A stretch of 64,000 bases of DNA from Stropharia rugosoannulata (GCA_028532985.1 JANCIK010000008.1:1674001-1738000), one strand, 5' to 3'; shown: positions 24,701-35,226, counted from the first letter of the stretch. Program-made: numbers and translations. The notes: generated by a model not told the origin, from the letters alone.

Positions 24701-26013
24701 TTAAGTATGTGCCGAAATCTGTTCTTCTAGCCAAGTCCACAGCACTTTAGCAAGCTCGGGGTCTTGACCCGCCTTGCATGGGACCCCCAAACGAGCCCAT
24801 GGGATTAAATACTGTAATACATGAATCAGATCCGGTTCTGTTGGACACTGATGCATAGAACTTACCCTTCCATTAAAATTTGCTGCTTCAGGTGCCGTAC
24901 CGGCATACAGCTGCGTGAGTGGCCCATATGATATATCGTATTGGAACAACGACTAATCCATCGATGTAAACTCCGATAATCAATGATGAAACCGAAAGAA
25001 TTCAGACGTACTACAATAAACCGTCTAATAGCCGGCGTATTTCGCAGAGCTTCTGTCTTGACATTCCCAGGATTTAGTGCAATTGAGACGATGCCGGAGT
25101 CGCCGTATCTCCTCGCAAACTCATTTGATATTAGGATGTTTCCCTAAAGATCATTTTGACGAGCATTTCAAGGTATGTTCCCTACGGCGTTAGGGTGAAC
25201 TCACAAGTTTACTTTGCCCGTACAAAGTTAACAAGTCCACTTTTCTGCGCGCTGGGCCGTCTTTGAGGGTGTTGAAATCAATACCGTTTACGATATCGGC
25301 TACAGAGGAGGATGTGTTGACAACACGGGCTTTACTATCTGGACTTGACTTAGCGCCAACAGTAAGTGCCGGTATGAGGAGTTGAGTGAAGTAGAAATGT
25401 CCCAGGACATGAACACCAAATTGGCGATTGTAACCTTGGGCCGTGACAGACTCGATAGGCGGCCAATAGAGACCCCTAAGCAGCAACTTCATGAATGACT
25501 CGGGACGTCAAAGACGAATTGTACTCACGCATTGTTGAACAGGACATGTAACTCGTTCTCCCTACTCATGAACTCGTCCGCGGCTGCTTTAACTGAGCTC
25601 AAGTCGCCGAGGTCTAATTTGAGAAAGAAGGCTTCTTTCCCCGTCTTACGCTTGAGGTCGCTTATAGCTTGGGAAACTTTCTGAGCATTATATGAGGCTA
25701 TGTACACCTTTGCGTTGTGCTTCAGTAGTGCCTATTTGAATTTTTCAGATTATCAATTCGTTTTGAACGCCAACAGAACAGTTGTGATGACCGTTCAACC
25801 AATTTTTACTCACCTCTGCAGTGTCTTTGCCAATCCCTGCGAAGCGGATTAGAAGTGATTAGCATGAAGTTTGTAGAATACTAGCGAAAACTGCCTACCT
25901 GCACTACCGCCTGTGACAATAATGACCCTCCCCGTAAGATCAGGTATGTCATCTGGGTGAAACTTGCTTTTCGGTGGGAATGTTTGGGAGAGCAGAGAAG
26001 ACAAGTTCCCCAT
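24701..26013 (-). CDS. Short-chain dehydrogenase/reductase (SDR)
   Basis: Seven exons (26013-25899, 25836-25814, 25731-25529, 25475-25205, 25143-25012, 24952-24866, 24811-24701) give 313 aa. This is a classical Rossmann-fold NAD(P)-dependent oxidoreductase. The cofactor motif TGGSAGIGK (34-42) is split by an intron after the first base of the Gly39 codon. NNAG (112-115), the catalytic Ser in NTSSS (about 169-171), and Tyr199 with Lys203 in YGQSK are all present, as is the LNPGNVKT segment. Exon 2 is a 23-nt micro-exon. Overall it resembles the retinol dehydrogenase / WW-oxidoreductase-like group; the substrate is unknown. It converges on the H+-ATPase gene, with 281 bp between stop codons. 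Confidence 0.9.
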
Positions 26014-26403
26014 GGGTGGAGATGATAAAAACTTCGGGTGAATGTGTATAGTCAGAGGCAAGCCAGAGGATCTACTTATGTCTAAGTTGCTCTTGATACG
26101 TGGACATACTTGGCACACGGCGTGATCATTGCGAAACACAGACGGCAGAGTATGCTATGCCCATATCTCCGCGAGCTGGGTAAGACGGTCAGTGACGAAG
26201 AAACAGGCACGCGCTGAGCACTGAGCGTTCATATGTCATGTGCATGATCGATTCCTTACTTAACGTAACGCGGTTGGTGTAGAACATATGGGGCCAGGTG
26301 ATTTTGCCGCGCGTGGTGCGGTGTATGCACTAAAAACATCATCATATTTAAGGGAAATCACTTCATTTGTGTGTAGAACGTGTTTCTCTTGCTGCTCGTG
26401 CGT

Positions 26404-26851
26404 TATGGCGGTCCATGTGTACTTTTATTCCGCGCAATTTTATGTACCATTTTCAAGCCCGCGGAAATTACAGCTGTGCGCGCAGAAATATTCATGCGCG
26501 CAGTTTTTAAGTACTTGCCCGCCAACTTTTAACTCTTGCGCGAAAGTTTCAAATGCCCGCGCAGTTTATGTGGTGTCAAATTTCTGCGCGCGGAAGATAA
26601 AAACACTTCCCGCGCAGAAAATGTGTCAAAATTTGCCTCCGCAGACTTATTTTTGCCCCGCGGAAATTTCAATGATGCGCGCAGAAATTTCACAAATTTG
26701 CGCGCGCAATATTGTTGCCTATGCCGTTCGGCTGCGTCACGGCCGGCAACTACTGCCAACTAGCTAGATACGATCGGAGTTGAAAATAATAAATACTTAT
26801 ATCAGGTTAATATGCACTTACCATAGTGTCACAGTGTTTCCGATGGCGTGG
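26404..26851 (+). repeat. Left terminal inverted repeat of element 1
   Basis: A 448-bp arm that pairs with 27626-28073. It starts TATGGCGGTCCATGTG and ends GATGGCGTGG. The subterminal part is an array of GCGC-rich motifs separated by A/T-rich spacers. Its inner edge carries an ATG (26843) that here opens a frame of only seven codons. Confidence 0.9.
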
Positions 26852-27161
26852 AATTGGATTATGTGATGTGTTCGCGCGTTAACCAGCAGCGCAGATAATG
26901 AAAACTATCAGGCAGTACTAGCTCCATTGGAAATCATTAACGGGTCGAAACAATTATATCAGGGAACGGGACAGCTACTGTATGGTAAGGAGCATGATTA
27001 TAAGGAGCAGTGAGCATAAAGAATGTGATTAATAATAAAAAAGGAGTATATATAGTCGAAAAATGAGCGTGTATGATAGCCGCCTCTGGCAACGGAAATA
27101 ACCAGAGTTCTGCGAATCAATTCCATGCATTGTCTTTCTCGGAATCATGGATAGTTACCAA

Positions 27162-27634
27162 TCATTTTCCCTTGTCAATCTTCGCAGATGTAGCAGCTGG
27201 GCTAGTAGGTAACACTGTGTCAAAGTCTGACACATCTAATGATTTGGTAAGCACGACGAAGATAATAAACAAGTGTAGGGTTCCAAAAATCACCTGCCAA
27301 GATCTGCTGCTCAATTTCAACACTAGATCGAACACTGTCTTTGTCTAATAATTCAAGTAGAATTACTCAATTACTCAACAATAGTTCAATGAGGAGTAAA
27401 ATGCGACACACCCTCGTCAGTATCTGTATCCGAAAGCTCAAGGTTGATCTCTAGACTATCCAGTAATTGATTTGAACGATGATGCCACCTTCGAATGACA
27501 TCACCGGGTATCTCGTTACGCATTACTGTTATGCAAATTTTAAAAAAATCAGATTATTTTCGTCGAAAATTGAGATGATGGTTGGTGCTTACTGAGATAC
27601 AAGGTGCGATCTTGTAGCATTGCTCCCACGCCAT
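27162..27634 (-). CDS. Small four-exon ORF inside element 1, unknown function
   Basis: Not recognised. On the minus strand, four exons (27634-27601, 27525-27412, 27344-27294, 27235-27162) join in consistent phase to give 90 aa. All boundaries are GT-AG and the spliced frame ends in TGA. The product starts MAWEQCYKIAP, continues with a basic/Trp segment (VIRRWHHRSNQLLDSL) and then an acidic Ser/Asp stretch (ELSDTDTDEDKDSV). The ATG lies inside the right TIR, six bases from its inner edge, so the TIR itself would supply promoter and 5' leader. Each exon is below 40 codons, and the first donor (GTATCT) is non-ideal. It could be an accessory protein, a captured gene fragment, or the tail of a deleted transposase. 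Confidence 0.5.
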
Positions 27635-28073
27635 CGGAAACACTGTGACACTATGGTAAGTGCATATTAACCTGATATAAGTATTTATTATTTTCAACTC
27701 CGATCGTATCTAGCTAGTTGGCAGTAGTTGCCGGCCGTGACGCAGCCGAACGGCATAGGCAACAATATTGCGCGCGCAAATTTGTGAAATTTCTGCGCGC
27801 ATCATTGAAATTTCCGCGGGGCAAAAATAAGTCTGCGGAGGCAAATTTTGACACATTTTCTGCGCGGGAAGTGTTTTTATCTTCCGCGCGCAGAAATTTG
27901 ACACCACATAAACTGCGCGGGCATTTGAAACTTTCGCGCAAGAGTTAAAAGTTGGCGGGCAAGTACTTAAAAACTGCGCGCATGAATATTTCTGCGCGCA
28001 CAGCTGTAATTTCCGCGGGCTTGAAAATGGTACATAAAATTGCGCGGAATAAAAGTACACATGGACCGCCATA
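27626..28073 (-). repeat. Right terminal inverted repeat of element 1
   Basis: A 448-bp arm, the inverse of 26404-26851. Long frames translated from either arm give the same protein string, which is how the near-identity was first noticed. Those frames are repeat artefacts, not genes. Confidence 0.9.
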
Positions 28074-28308
28074 GTGCGTTCCGTTTTAAACATTTACAAA
28101 GATTGAACATGGCGAGATCCCAAGTCTATGGACATTGGATCCACACCAACTACTATATAGACCAAATAAATTATTTCAGTCTCTGGTAATCTCAGAAATC
28201 GTTGTATTGATGAATCTCTCTTGTTTAAACACGAGTTTGGAGATCTGATTTGACTCCAGTAGTTCCATACTAGGCGACGTCGTGCTCGCAGATAGTATGA
28301 TCTGGGTC

Positions 28309-28679
28309 TATGGTTGCCCGTTTGCACATTTATTATTCCGCACATATACTTTAATTTTTTTGTTCCGTACACTTCAAAATATTGCGCACACTTAACTTTT
28401 CGAAGCCGCAAACTTGTATTTTTGTGCCGCACAATTGAGAAAAGTGCGCACACATATCAAAAACATGCCGCACACTTTAAGAAAAGTGCGCAAACATATG
28501 AAAAAAATGCCGCACACTTCAAAAAAATGCCGCACACATCGAAAAACTGGTCTGCACACTTCAAACGTGTTCCGCACATATCAATTTTTGACCCGCACAT
28601 ATTGTTTGCAGGTCTGCGCACACTTCAAAAGTCGAGCGCACACATATATCGCTTATTGCCATGACTTGGCATCAGCGGC
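28309..28679 (+). repeat. Left terminal inverted repeat of element 2
   Basis: A 371-bp arm pairing with 29359-29729; the inner edge is at GGCATCAGCGGC. A few substitutions separate the arms (for example AAAAGTCGAG against AAAAATCGAG). Reading frames within it are repeat artefacts. Confidence 0.85.
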
Positions 28680-29358
28680 TTCTGGCTGGGGCTCGGCAAA
28701 CACGGCTGGGCTTGCCGTTTGTAGGCCGAGTTCTCACGCCTACCATCTGGGAGAATCAAGGCTACTTGAAGACTACTTCAACAGCATTGAATAAGAAAAT
28801 TGTACAAGTTATGCTATTGGTAATGTCAGTAGACATAATTAATTTAATACTTTGCCAATTGGATGTGGCCAACTACAGTGATTTTTAATTGGCAGATGCT
28901 TGAAATACTACAAACAGCTAAATAACAGATCATCAGAACTACCCTTATACAGTTACTCTGCTTATCAAGCACCTTCCATATCTCATGATTTACGGGGCTG
29001 GATGTCAGGTTGCGTGGTGTATACAATAATGCAGTAAAATAATTACCAATACACTGGTCCCTCACATAGTATTGTCATAGTATTGAGACAAGTACTACAG
29101 CTACGATCTATTTATTTACACATCAGGTAGATAATTAGCATACAAATTGATTTGTTACATTATTGGACCTTAGGTAAACGCCCTTCTATGTTTTTGTGCT
29201 TCATCTCTGTTGAGTTAGCCAGGCAAGAGCAGCGCGTCTATTGGTCACATGACTAAGTGATGGAGGAATTCATCGGCCGCAGTACGGCAGTGCTCTAACA
29301 TAATCAGGCTATTGTGCCACATGCCGTGCTGCCGGGCATGAGCCGGAAACGGCAAAAT

Positions 29359-29729
29359 GCCGCTGATGCCAAGTCACGGCAATAAGCGATATATATGCGC
29401 GCTCGATTTTTGAAGTGTGCGCAGACCTGCAAACAATATGTGCGGGTCAAAAATTGATATGTGCGGAACAAGTTTGAAGTGTGCGGACTAGTTTTTCGAT
29501 GTGTGCGGGATTTTTTTGAAGTGTGCGGGATTTTTTTCATATGTTTGCGCACTTTTCTTAAAGTGTGCGGCATGTTTTTGATATGTGTGCGCACTTTTCT
29601 CAATTGTGCGGCACAAAAATACAAGTTTGCGGCTTCGAAAAGTTAAGTGTGCGCAATATTTTGAAGTGTACAGAACAAAAAAATTAAAGTATATGTGCGG
29701 AATAATAAATGTGCAAACGGGCAACCATA
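29359..29729 (-). repeat. Right terminal inverted repeat of element 2
   Basis: A 371-bp arm, the inverse of 28309-28679. Just inside it lies TGCCGTGCTGCCG (29322-29334), a 13-mer also found in the inner part of the left TIR of element 3. Confidence 0.85.
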
Positions 29730-29984
29730 CTGGGTCACCATAAGGGTTGGAACAATTCCCTGACAACTCGATATCAATTTATAGTACGTAAAAAAGAAAG
29801 AGATTACCGTCATCAATACGTTGATGATCCCAAACATGTTGGGCTATCTCGTATGCCTGTACGCTGAGACTTGCTAGGATGCTGAATATTGCATAAATAA
29901 CCCCTGTCACAGAGTATAGCATGGCGGACTGGATTAACATCTGAAATATATGCTGGAATCTCTTCTTTGATTTACACCTGTCTG

Positions 29985-30967
29985 TGGCAGCTGGGCGACT
30001 AGGTGGGATGGAAACGGGAAGACAAGTAGGCACTAGGGGACACGCCAGGTGCAGTCAGGACTCGCAGAGGCGTGCAGGAGTCCATGAGTGTGGTCTTGGG
30101 ATGCGTGCGTGTGCATGGGGTGCATAGCCTTACAAGCATGTCCCCTTGCCAATGACCATGACTTGGGTGCGGGTGGTATGTGGCGCAGAAGGAAGGTGCA
30201 GCCTGGTGCACCTCCGAGTCAAGAGCAAGTCAAGAATGTCGGATATTTCCACGATCACCTTGCCGCTCTCTCATTCCATTATGTATGCCCGAAACGCGAT
30301 TTGAAGCTAAGAGTTTTTAATGGCAAGAGAAATAGCAATTGTAACATTGATTAATGATAAAGGAAAGGTCCCATCAAGTTCAAACCATGGAAGTTCCGGT
30401 AAATGTAGGTCTTGTAGTGGCGAGGGCATGCAAGTTTTTGTTTCTGTATACTTGAACGAGTCGGAGGCTACAACAGAGGGTGGATGAGCAAGAACTTAAG
30501 GTAGAATATAGTACGGGGCTTAGGTACGTACGCACTAAGTACTAATTAAAATTCCTCGGGCAGGTGCACAGTTTTGCAGTCCTTCCACGCAGTCTCAGCT
30601 CAGTCCGTGATCTGCATGCGATGGTAGGCGGACGTCATGATAGCAGAAAAAATAAGAGAATATTAATTAAGACTAACGCAGGTAGCCGTACAACGAGTCG
30701 ACACATTAGTTTATTGTTTAGAGTACAAATATAATCGCTCAGAACAAGTCAAGACATGATTTGGAGAATTCGAGGAGTTGGAGTGCACAGGAGGCTTACA
30801 TCTGGCACTTTGTGCCCGCTGAGGAAACAGGGCAGAACGGGGCTCTACAGTGCAATACCAAAGATAGTCTCATCTTTAATAGATTTTTCCTATTGAGATT
30901 TGCTACTTGATCTCTTCACTCGTTTCCCTTGTTAAGTATTATGAAAATCCCCAGTGCGCCGTAGCAT
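29985..30967. other. Region between elements 2 and 3, no gene seen
   Basis: About 1 kb. The 5' exons expected for the seven-TM-like gene should lie here on the minus strand, but I cannot find them. A GC-richer patch around 30000-30240 gives short frames on both strands without family resemblance. The rest is A/T-rich. Confidence 0.5.
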
Positions 30968-30973
30968 GTACTA

Positions 30974-31336
30974 TATGGCTGTCCATGTGAGGAAATATTC
31001 CGCGAGAATGTTTTGAGACTTTTTGTGCCCGCGGACAAACTCGTCATGTGCGCGAAAGTTTGCACACACTGCGCGGAATAGTTAAAGCATGCGCGAAAGT
31101 TTTCGGACTTGCGCGGAAAAACTTAGCATGCGCGAAAAATAGTTCAAGGTCAAATCTGACCTGCGCGGATTTTCTACAGTCATTTCTGCTTGCGCGGAAA
31201 AGTTTGCAAAGTTGCGCGAAAGTTTTGAGAATTAAGGTTTACTAGTGTGCCGTGCTGCCGTGCTTAGATAATTGATGTGAACGGCAGAACGCCGGCATGC
31301 TGAATGAGAGAATTCACACGGTTTTCCTTCCATGAA
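30974..31336 (+). repeat. Left terminal inverted repeat of element 3
   Basis: A 363-bp arm pairing imperfectly with 31637-32020. It contains the inner 13-mer TGCCGTGCTGCCG (31248-31260) shared with the interior of element 2. Confidence 0.8.
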
Positions 31337-31636
31337 CTTCCGCCTGCACTTCCTTCACTATGCATGAAAACCAGTTGTATTGTGTCATTTATACAATTTA
31401 AAACACCAATAATGACTTTCAACAGATATTTTTGTACTGAGATGCTGCGTTGTTGCCCAATAATACTTAGATATGGGGTGGTTACGTCTGAATTTAGGCA
31501 TTCAAACAATACCCAGGTCTTACCAGCTCTACCCAGGCATTAAAATGTATTCCCAGCTATATCATTCACTTCTTTAACTATTTCGTGCATTTTGAGAGTG
31601 TTCTACCTTAGTAGTAAGCCAGACAGCAGGCGATAT

Positions 31637-32020
31637 TTCATGGAAGGAAAACCGTGTGAATTCTCTCATTCAGCATGCCGGCGTTCTGCCGTTCACATCA
31701 ATTATCTAAGCACGGCAGCACGGCACACTAGTAAACCTTAATTCTCAAAACTTTCGCGCAACTTTGCAAACTTTTCCGCGCACCGTACAAGTATTTCCGC
31801 GCACACAGAAATGACTGTAAAAAATCCGCGCAAGTCAAATTTGACCTTGAACTATTTTTCGCGCATGCTAAATTTTTCTGCGCAAGCTCGAAAACTTTCG
31901 CGCATGCTTTAACTTTTCCGCGCAGTGTGTTATAACTCTCGCGCACATGGCGAGTTTTTCCGCGGGCACAAGATTTCTCAAAATAGTCTCGCGGAATATT
32001 TCCTCACATGGACAGCCATA
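31637..32020 (-). repeat. Right terminal inverted repeat of element 3
   Basis: A 384-bp arm with about 21 bp more than the left arm, the extra block being one additional GCGC-motif repeat unit near 31780-31800. Subrepeat gain or loss explains the size difference. Confidence 0.8.
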
Positions 32021-32229
32021 GTACTATAGGTGCGCCATGTACAAGTATGTCAAATTCGTTTTCTATACGCCAACTAGACCATTTATATGGTGAGTTAATT
32101 TATTACATAAGAATGCATCAATGATAGTTCGTGATTGACACTAGCTGTGAGTTTCAAGCGCATTAATTAATTTGTGGTAAAGAAAGGCCCCTACATTTTA
32201 CATAACTTTTAAGACATAGATTTAATCTT

Positions 32230-33171
32230 TTAGACATTGGATAGGCGTTTCCAAGGCTCTTGTACAATTCCTTCATCCGCCGGGAAGTTTGTCAACGCAA
32301 CTGATGGAGGGCGCAGTTGATACTTAATGTGCAGTTGTATTCCCTCCGACGCGAGCCGTTCACGTTCACCGATTATTTGTGGGTTTTCGCAAGATAAACT
32401 GTGTATGTATACATATTTCAGGCTTTCCCGACGACTGTACACGAAGTGAAGTATCCCCGCATCAGGAGTCTGAACGAAATTTATGTCGCATAGAAAGTAT
32501 GATAGCTTCGGGAATAGGGTGGGCGTGACTCGTTCTTTGTCGGATGTGGTACACATCATGGCTAGAAGGAAGATGTTGTCCATGATTACCATGAATTTGC
32601 CTTGTCTACCGCTCAGCTCTCCTCTGGATGGGAACGGTAACGTTACCCCTAGATTCCAGGATCGCCTAAAGACCAAATGCGTCAAAGCAGTGCTAGAACA
32701 GGCGTATTGCAAAAAAAAGTCATAGGGTAAGGTTTTCGGATCAATAATCAATTTTGATAGTTTTGATGAGATATGCTGAAGAAAAGAGAATACGAGTGAC
32801 AAATCATAGCAGTCCAAGTCTACATCACTCAAAGCTGGGGTTTGTAGTGCATCCAGAAACAGTTGTATATCCACGCACTTGGAGGATATGTGCATGGTGA
32901 GGGCCGTGAGATGAAGGAGAGGAATTGTAGTGGGCATTATAGAAGCTGTGCCAGCAGTAGCGCTTTTAGGATTGGTGTCGACACATCGGAGGTAGCGGAG
33001 TGAGTGACATTTCAGAAGAAGGTTTGCGAGATCAGCGAGAGTGAACCACGGCTTTCCGTGCCCATGAACCGATAGTGACGTAAGATTTCCGAAGCGAAGG
33101 GTAAACTTGGTGATATCTTCTGTAAAGGAGCTATACGAGAATACACGCAACCGTGGAGCATCAAAATACCG
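32230..33171 (-). pseudogene. 5'-truncated F-box/LRR-type protein
   Basis: A long minus-strand frame of 313 codons with repeated leucine-rich strands (FGNLTSLSVHG, HSLRYLRCV, LHLTALTMHI, PALSDVDLDCYDLS). This is typical of the LRR half of agaricomycete F-box proteins. The N-terminal F-box is missing. The frame begins at a plausible splice acceptor (33171, after GATGTCAG) and is closed by a stop just upstream. The 1 kb beyond it is A/T-rich with no F-box exon. It is therefore either a last exon whose first exons were displaced, or a decayed fragment. Its own frame is intact, so the decay, if any, is recent. Confidence 0.55.
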
Positions 33172-34346
33172 CTGACATCAGGTGGCTGAGGAAAATCCTA
33201 TAATGCAGTACAACCCGCTATAACTGCTGTAATTTGCTATAATTCATGTCATTTTACTAAAACATTACAACATGTCTTATAATGACTTTGTCGTAGTACC
33301 TGTACACTTCATAATTGGACAAAATTGCTTATAGCACTGGTAGGTTGTTATATAACAGTGTATTCCTGTAGTTTAAATGCATTCAATAGTTGAATATATG
33401 TTCCCTTTCTTTTGTAATCTATAAGATATCTAGCTATGACATAATCCTTCTTGTTTCGTAGGCTATATTGCTGTAACACTATGACTATTGGTTACGATTT
33501 TGTGAACAATTATGTCCTGTTACAACTCAATCTTTTCTGCAGAAAGGATGTAAGTTAGACCCATGATATTAAGAAATATAACTATCCACAGGTTAGATGA
33601 AATGGTGTAGTATGTATATTGATTAGATAGGAGGTTTCAATAGCTTTACTCAGTTATAGAGAATGCAACACTGAGTCTACTAGCTACTTGTTAGAATTTC
33701 TTGCCAAACTGGTTTATGTCAGTAGAGTAGAATGACTTATATAGAGTCTTGTAATATCCATTCTTCAAGCATGCAAGATTCATGTACTTACATAATAGAC
33801 ATCATAGCACAGCCTCTATAAATTATATTCTAGCTTGCATGCCTTTAGACCACATAGAAGCTACGACAAGAACAAGCAGCTGTAAGACTGTACTAAAAGA
33901 CTATAGGATCAGCCACATGTAAGTACTATAGCATAACAATTTCATATCAGAGAACTACTACATTATAATCAATATATTTATGTATGACGTATACAATTTC
34001 TAAAAAAATTGACTGGTCATTTTCATAAGGTAACAGGCAAATTGATCTGGTAATGAGTACCTGAACTTGGCATACTCCCAGGCTCAAACAAGATCACTAC
34101 GTGATGGTATCAAGCGGGTCAGAGTATTTATAGATTTGGTTTACCTGTGTTCCAACGTAATTCCTAAAAATGAATGAGAGCACTTTTAACCGGAATTAGC
34201 AGAATGGTCTTTCAAATTTCTAAGACTGCAGTGAAATTGAGTTGGACCTAGTACTTTGAAATGGCATAAAGAAATACAGGACTGTGTCAAGATGTATCAA
34301 AAAGATGGAACACCAATCTCCTACACTAGTGTAATCCAAATGCTAC
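33172..34346. other. A/T-rich gene-free region
   Basis: Very A/T-rich sequence with short recurring words such as CTATAA, TGTTATA and TGTAACA. It may be an old degraded transposon, but I could not delimit ends. The only notable short frame, near 34256, has no family resemblance. Confidence 0.5.
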
Positions 34347-35226
34347 TCAGGCCACATTATCCGCTCTGTCTTTCCTCAATTTATAACCCGGAACGAAACG
34401 TCGAATCTTTTCCAAATGTTCCATGCAGAGCGCGTCCAAATCGTTGACAAGGCCCTCGAAGTGTTGAATTATCTCCGAATCCTGGGGATGTTTTGAATGA
34501 TCAATTATGTCCATCAAGAAATCAGCTTTCATTTCGATGCACTCAATCTCATCGCGCACGGCTGGGTCGTGTCTCGCTATTGCATGAGCTACAGTCAAAT
34601 CGGTAACGTCAAGTGTCATAAAAGGGACTCGGTTTCCCATGACTTGGTCGTTGTTTAAATTGAGATATTCATCATCAAGTTTCACCTCGAACTGCGCACG
34701 TTCAACGGCATCGACCCATGTCCCAATTTCCTGGAGCTTATCGTTCGGAAGAAAATTAAGCTCAAGAGCAGAGTCTAGCTGCATGAATGGTTGGAGTGTG
34801 GTGTTGTCGACAAAGTTGTTCTGATTCTCCACATGTGAAAATGTCGAATGACCCCGGGCTGTTTTTATTGACAAACAGTGTTGAGTTGTAGTACTAGTCG
34901 TAACATAAGTACAGACTCACTGGTACCTGCCACTGCAGCAGCTCCAAAATTTCTTGGAGGCGCCGGCCTAAACTTAGGACGTCGGACGACTTGTGGCAAG
35001 TTGGAGCCAGTAGTATTTGCATCGGGGAGTCCGATAGTGGCTTGAATTGCAACAGCCAAGGAACCTTCTCCTACCACTGTAGACAAGCAATCAAGTCAGT
35101 GAAACTAGTAAATATATGTATGGAAGTACCTGTGGCAGTAGCTTGATTTCTTGGAGGCGACTCAGGGCGGTCTCCTTGTGGCTCCGAGTCGGGAACAGTG
35201 GTATGTGCAGTATTGGAATCCTCCAT
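34347..35226 (-). CDS. Unrecognised 252-aa protein
   Basis: Three exons (35226-35130, 35076-34927, 34858-34347) with phase-1 GT-AG introns give 252 aa. The N-terminus is polar and Pro/Ser/Thr-rich (VPDSEPQGDRPESPPRNQ). A phrase like 'PPRNQATA' recurs as 'PPRNFGAAA', suggesting a small internal duplication. The C-terminal half is acidic and probably helical (DEIECIEMKADFLMDIIDH, NDLDALCMEHLEKIRRFVPG). No catalytic motif, signal peptide or membrane segment is visible. It sits on the same strand as, and 414 bp downstream of, the DUF6698-type gene. The family is unknown to me. Confidence 0.65.

Larger units (their letters stand above)
26398..28079. mobile_element. TIR element 1 (TATGG family A), with target duplication
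   Basis: A 1670-bp element (26404-28073) with two 448-bp terminal inverted repeats that look identical, flanked by the 6-bp direct repeat GTGCGT (26398-26403 and 28074-28079). The ends read TATGGCGGTCCATGTG and its complement. The TIRs contain many degenerate copies of a GCGC-centred motif (for example CCGCGCAGAAA) about every 20-30 bp. A 774-bp core holds a small spliced reading frame (27162-27634, minus). There is no transposase, so mobility would need a source in trans. It lies about 100 bp beyond the stop codon of the broken seven-TM-like gene. The apparent repeat identity argues for recent insertion or ongoing gene conversion. Confidence 0.85.
28302..29736. mobile_element. TIR element 2 (TATGG family B), with target duplication
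   Basis: A 1421-bp element (28309-29729) with 371-bp terminal inverted repeats and a 7-bp direct repeat CTGGGTC on each side (28302-28308, 29730-29736). The ends read TATGGTTGCCCGTTTGCAC. The TIRs are built from degenerate CCGCACA / GTGCGCACA motifs separated by A-rich spacers, a different sequence from element 1 but the same architecture. The arms differ at scattered positions. The 679-bp core has no convincing gene. It interrupts the seven-TM-like gene, and removing the element plus one duplication restores the frame. Confidence 0.85.
28176..29984 (-). pseudogene. Seven-TM-like membrane protein gene remnant split by element 2
   Basis: The 3' part of a membrane-protein gene on the minus strand. 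One exon, ending at 29836, encodes KSKKRFQHIFQMLIQSAMLY and a further helix (SVTGVIYAIFSILASLSV). After a 76-nt intron comes GIVPTLMVTQ (29759-29730). This helix followed by a 'GI-PTL' strand is typical of the last helix of agaricomycete seven-TM proteins of unknown function. Element 2 sits immediately after the Gln codon. On its other side, from 28301, the same frame continues for 41 codons to a TGA at 28176. No 5' exons are visible beyond about 29985, so the gene was probably also truncated upstream. It is non-functional as it stands. Confidence 0.7.
30968..32026. mobile_element. TIR element 3 (TATGG family A, diverged), with target duplication
   Basis: A 1047-bp element (30974-32020) flanked by the 6-bp direct repeat GTACTA. 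Its ends, TATGGCTGTCCATGTGAGG, closely match element 1 (TATGGCGGTCCATGTG), so the two are one family. The TIRs are 363 bp (left) and 384 bp (right). They contain the same kind of GCGC motifs (TGCGCGGAAA / TGCGCGAAAG) and differ by substitutions and one block of about 21 bp. The 300-bp core has no reading frame of note. It is a non-autonomous, older copy. Confidence 0.85.

Noticed and set aside
26288..26767. 159-codon plus-strand frame and its copy at 27710-28093
   Set aside because: Both lie in the inverted repeats of element 1 and give the same string; the frame arises from the subrepeat period and has no coding character.
28414..28794. 126-codon frame in element 2 and its mirror at 29304-29624
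   Set aside because: It is a repeat of the TIR subunits, which creates open frames by chance on both strands.
33172..34346. Possible LTR or transposon remnant in A/T-rich DNA
   Set aside because: Short recurring words are present, but no paired ends, target duplication or coding remains could be delimited.
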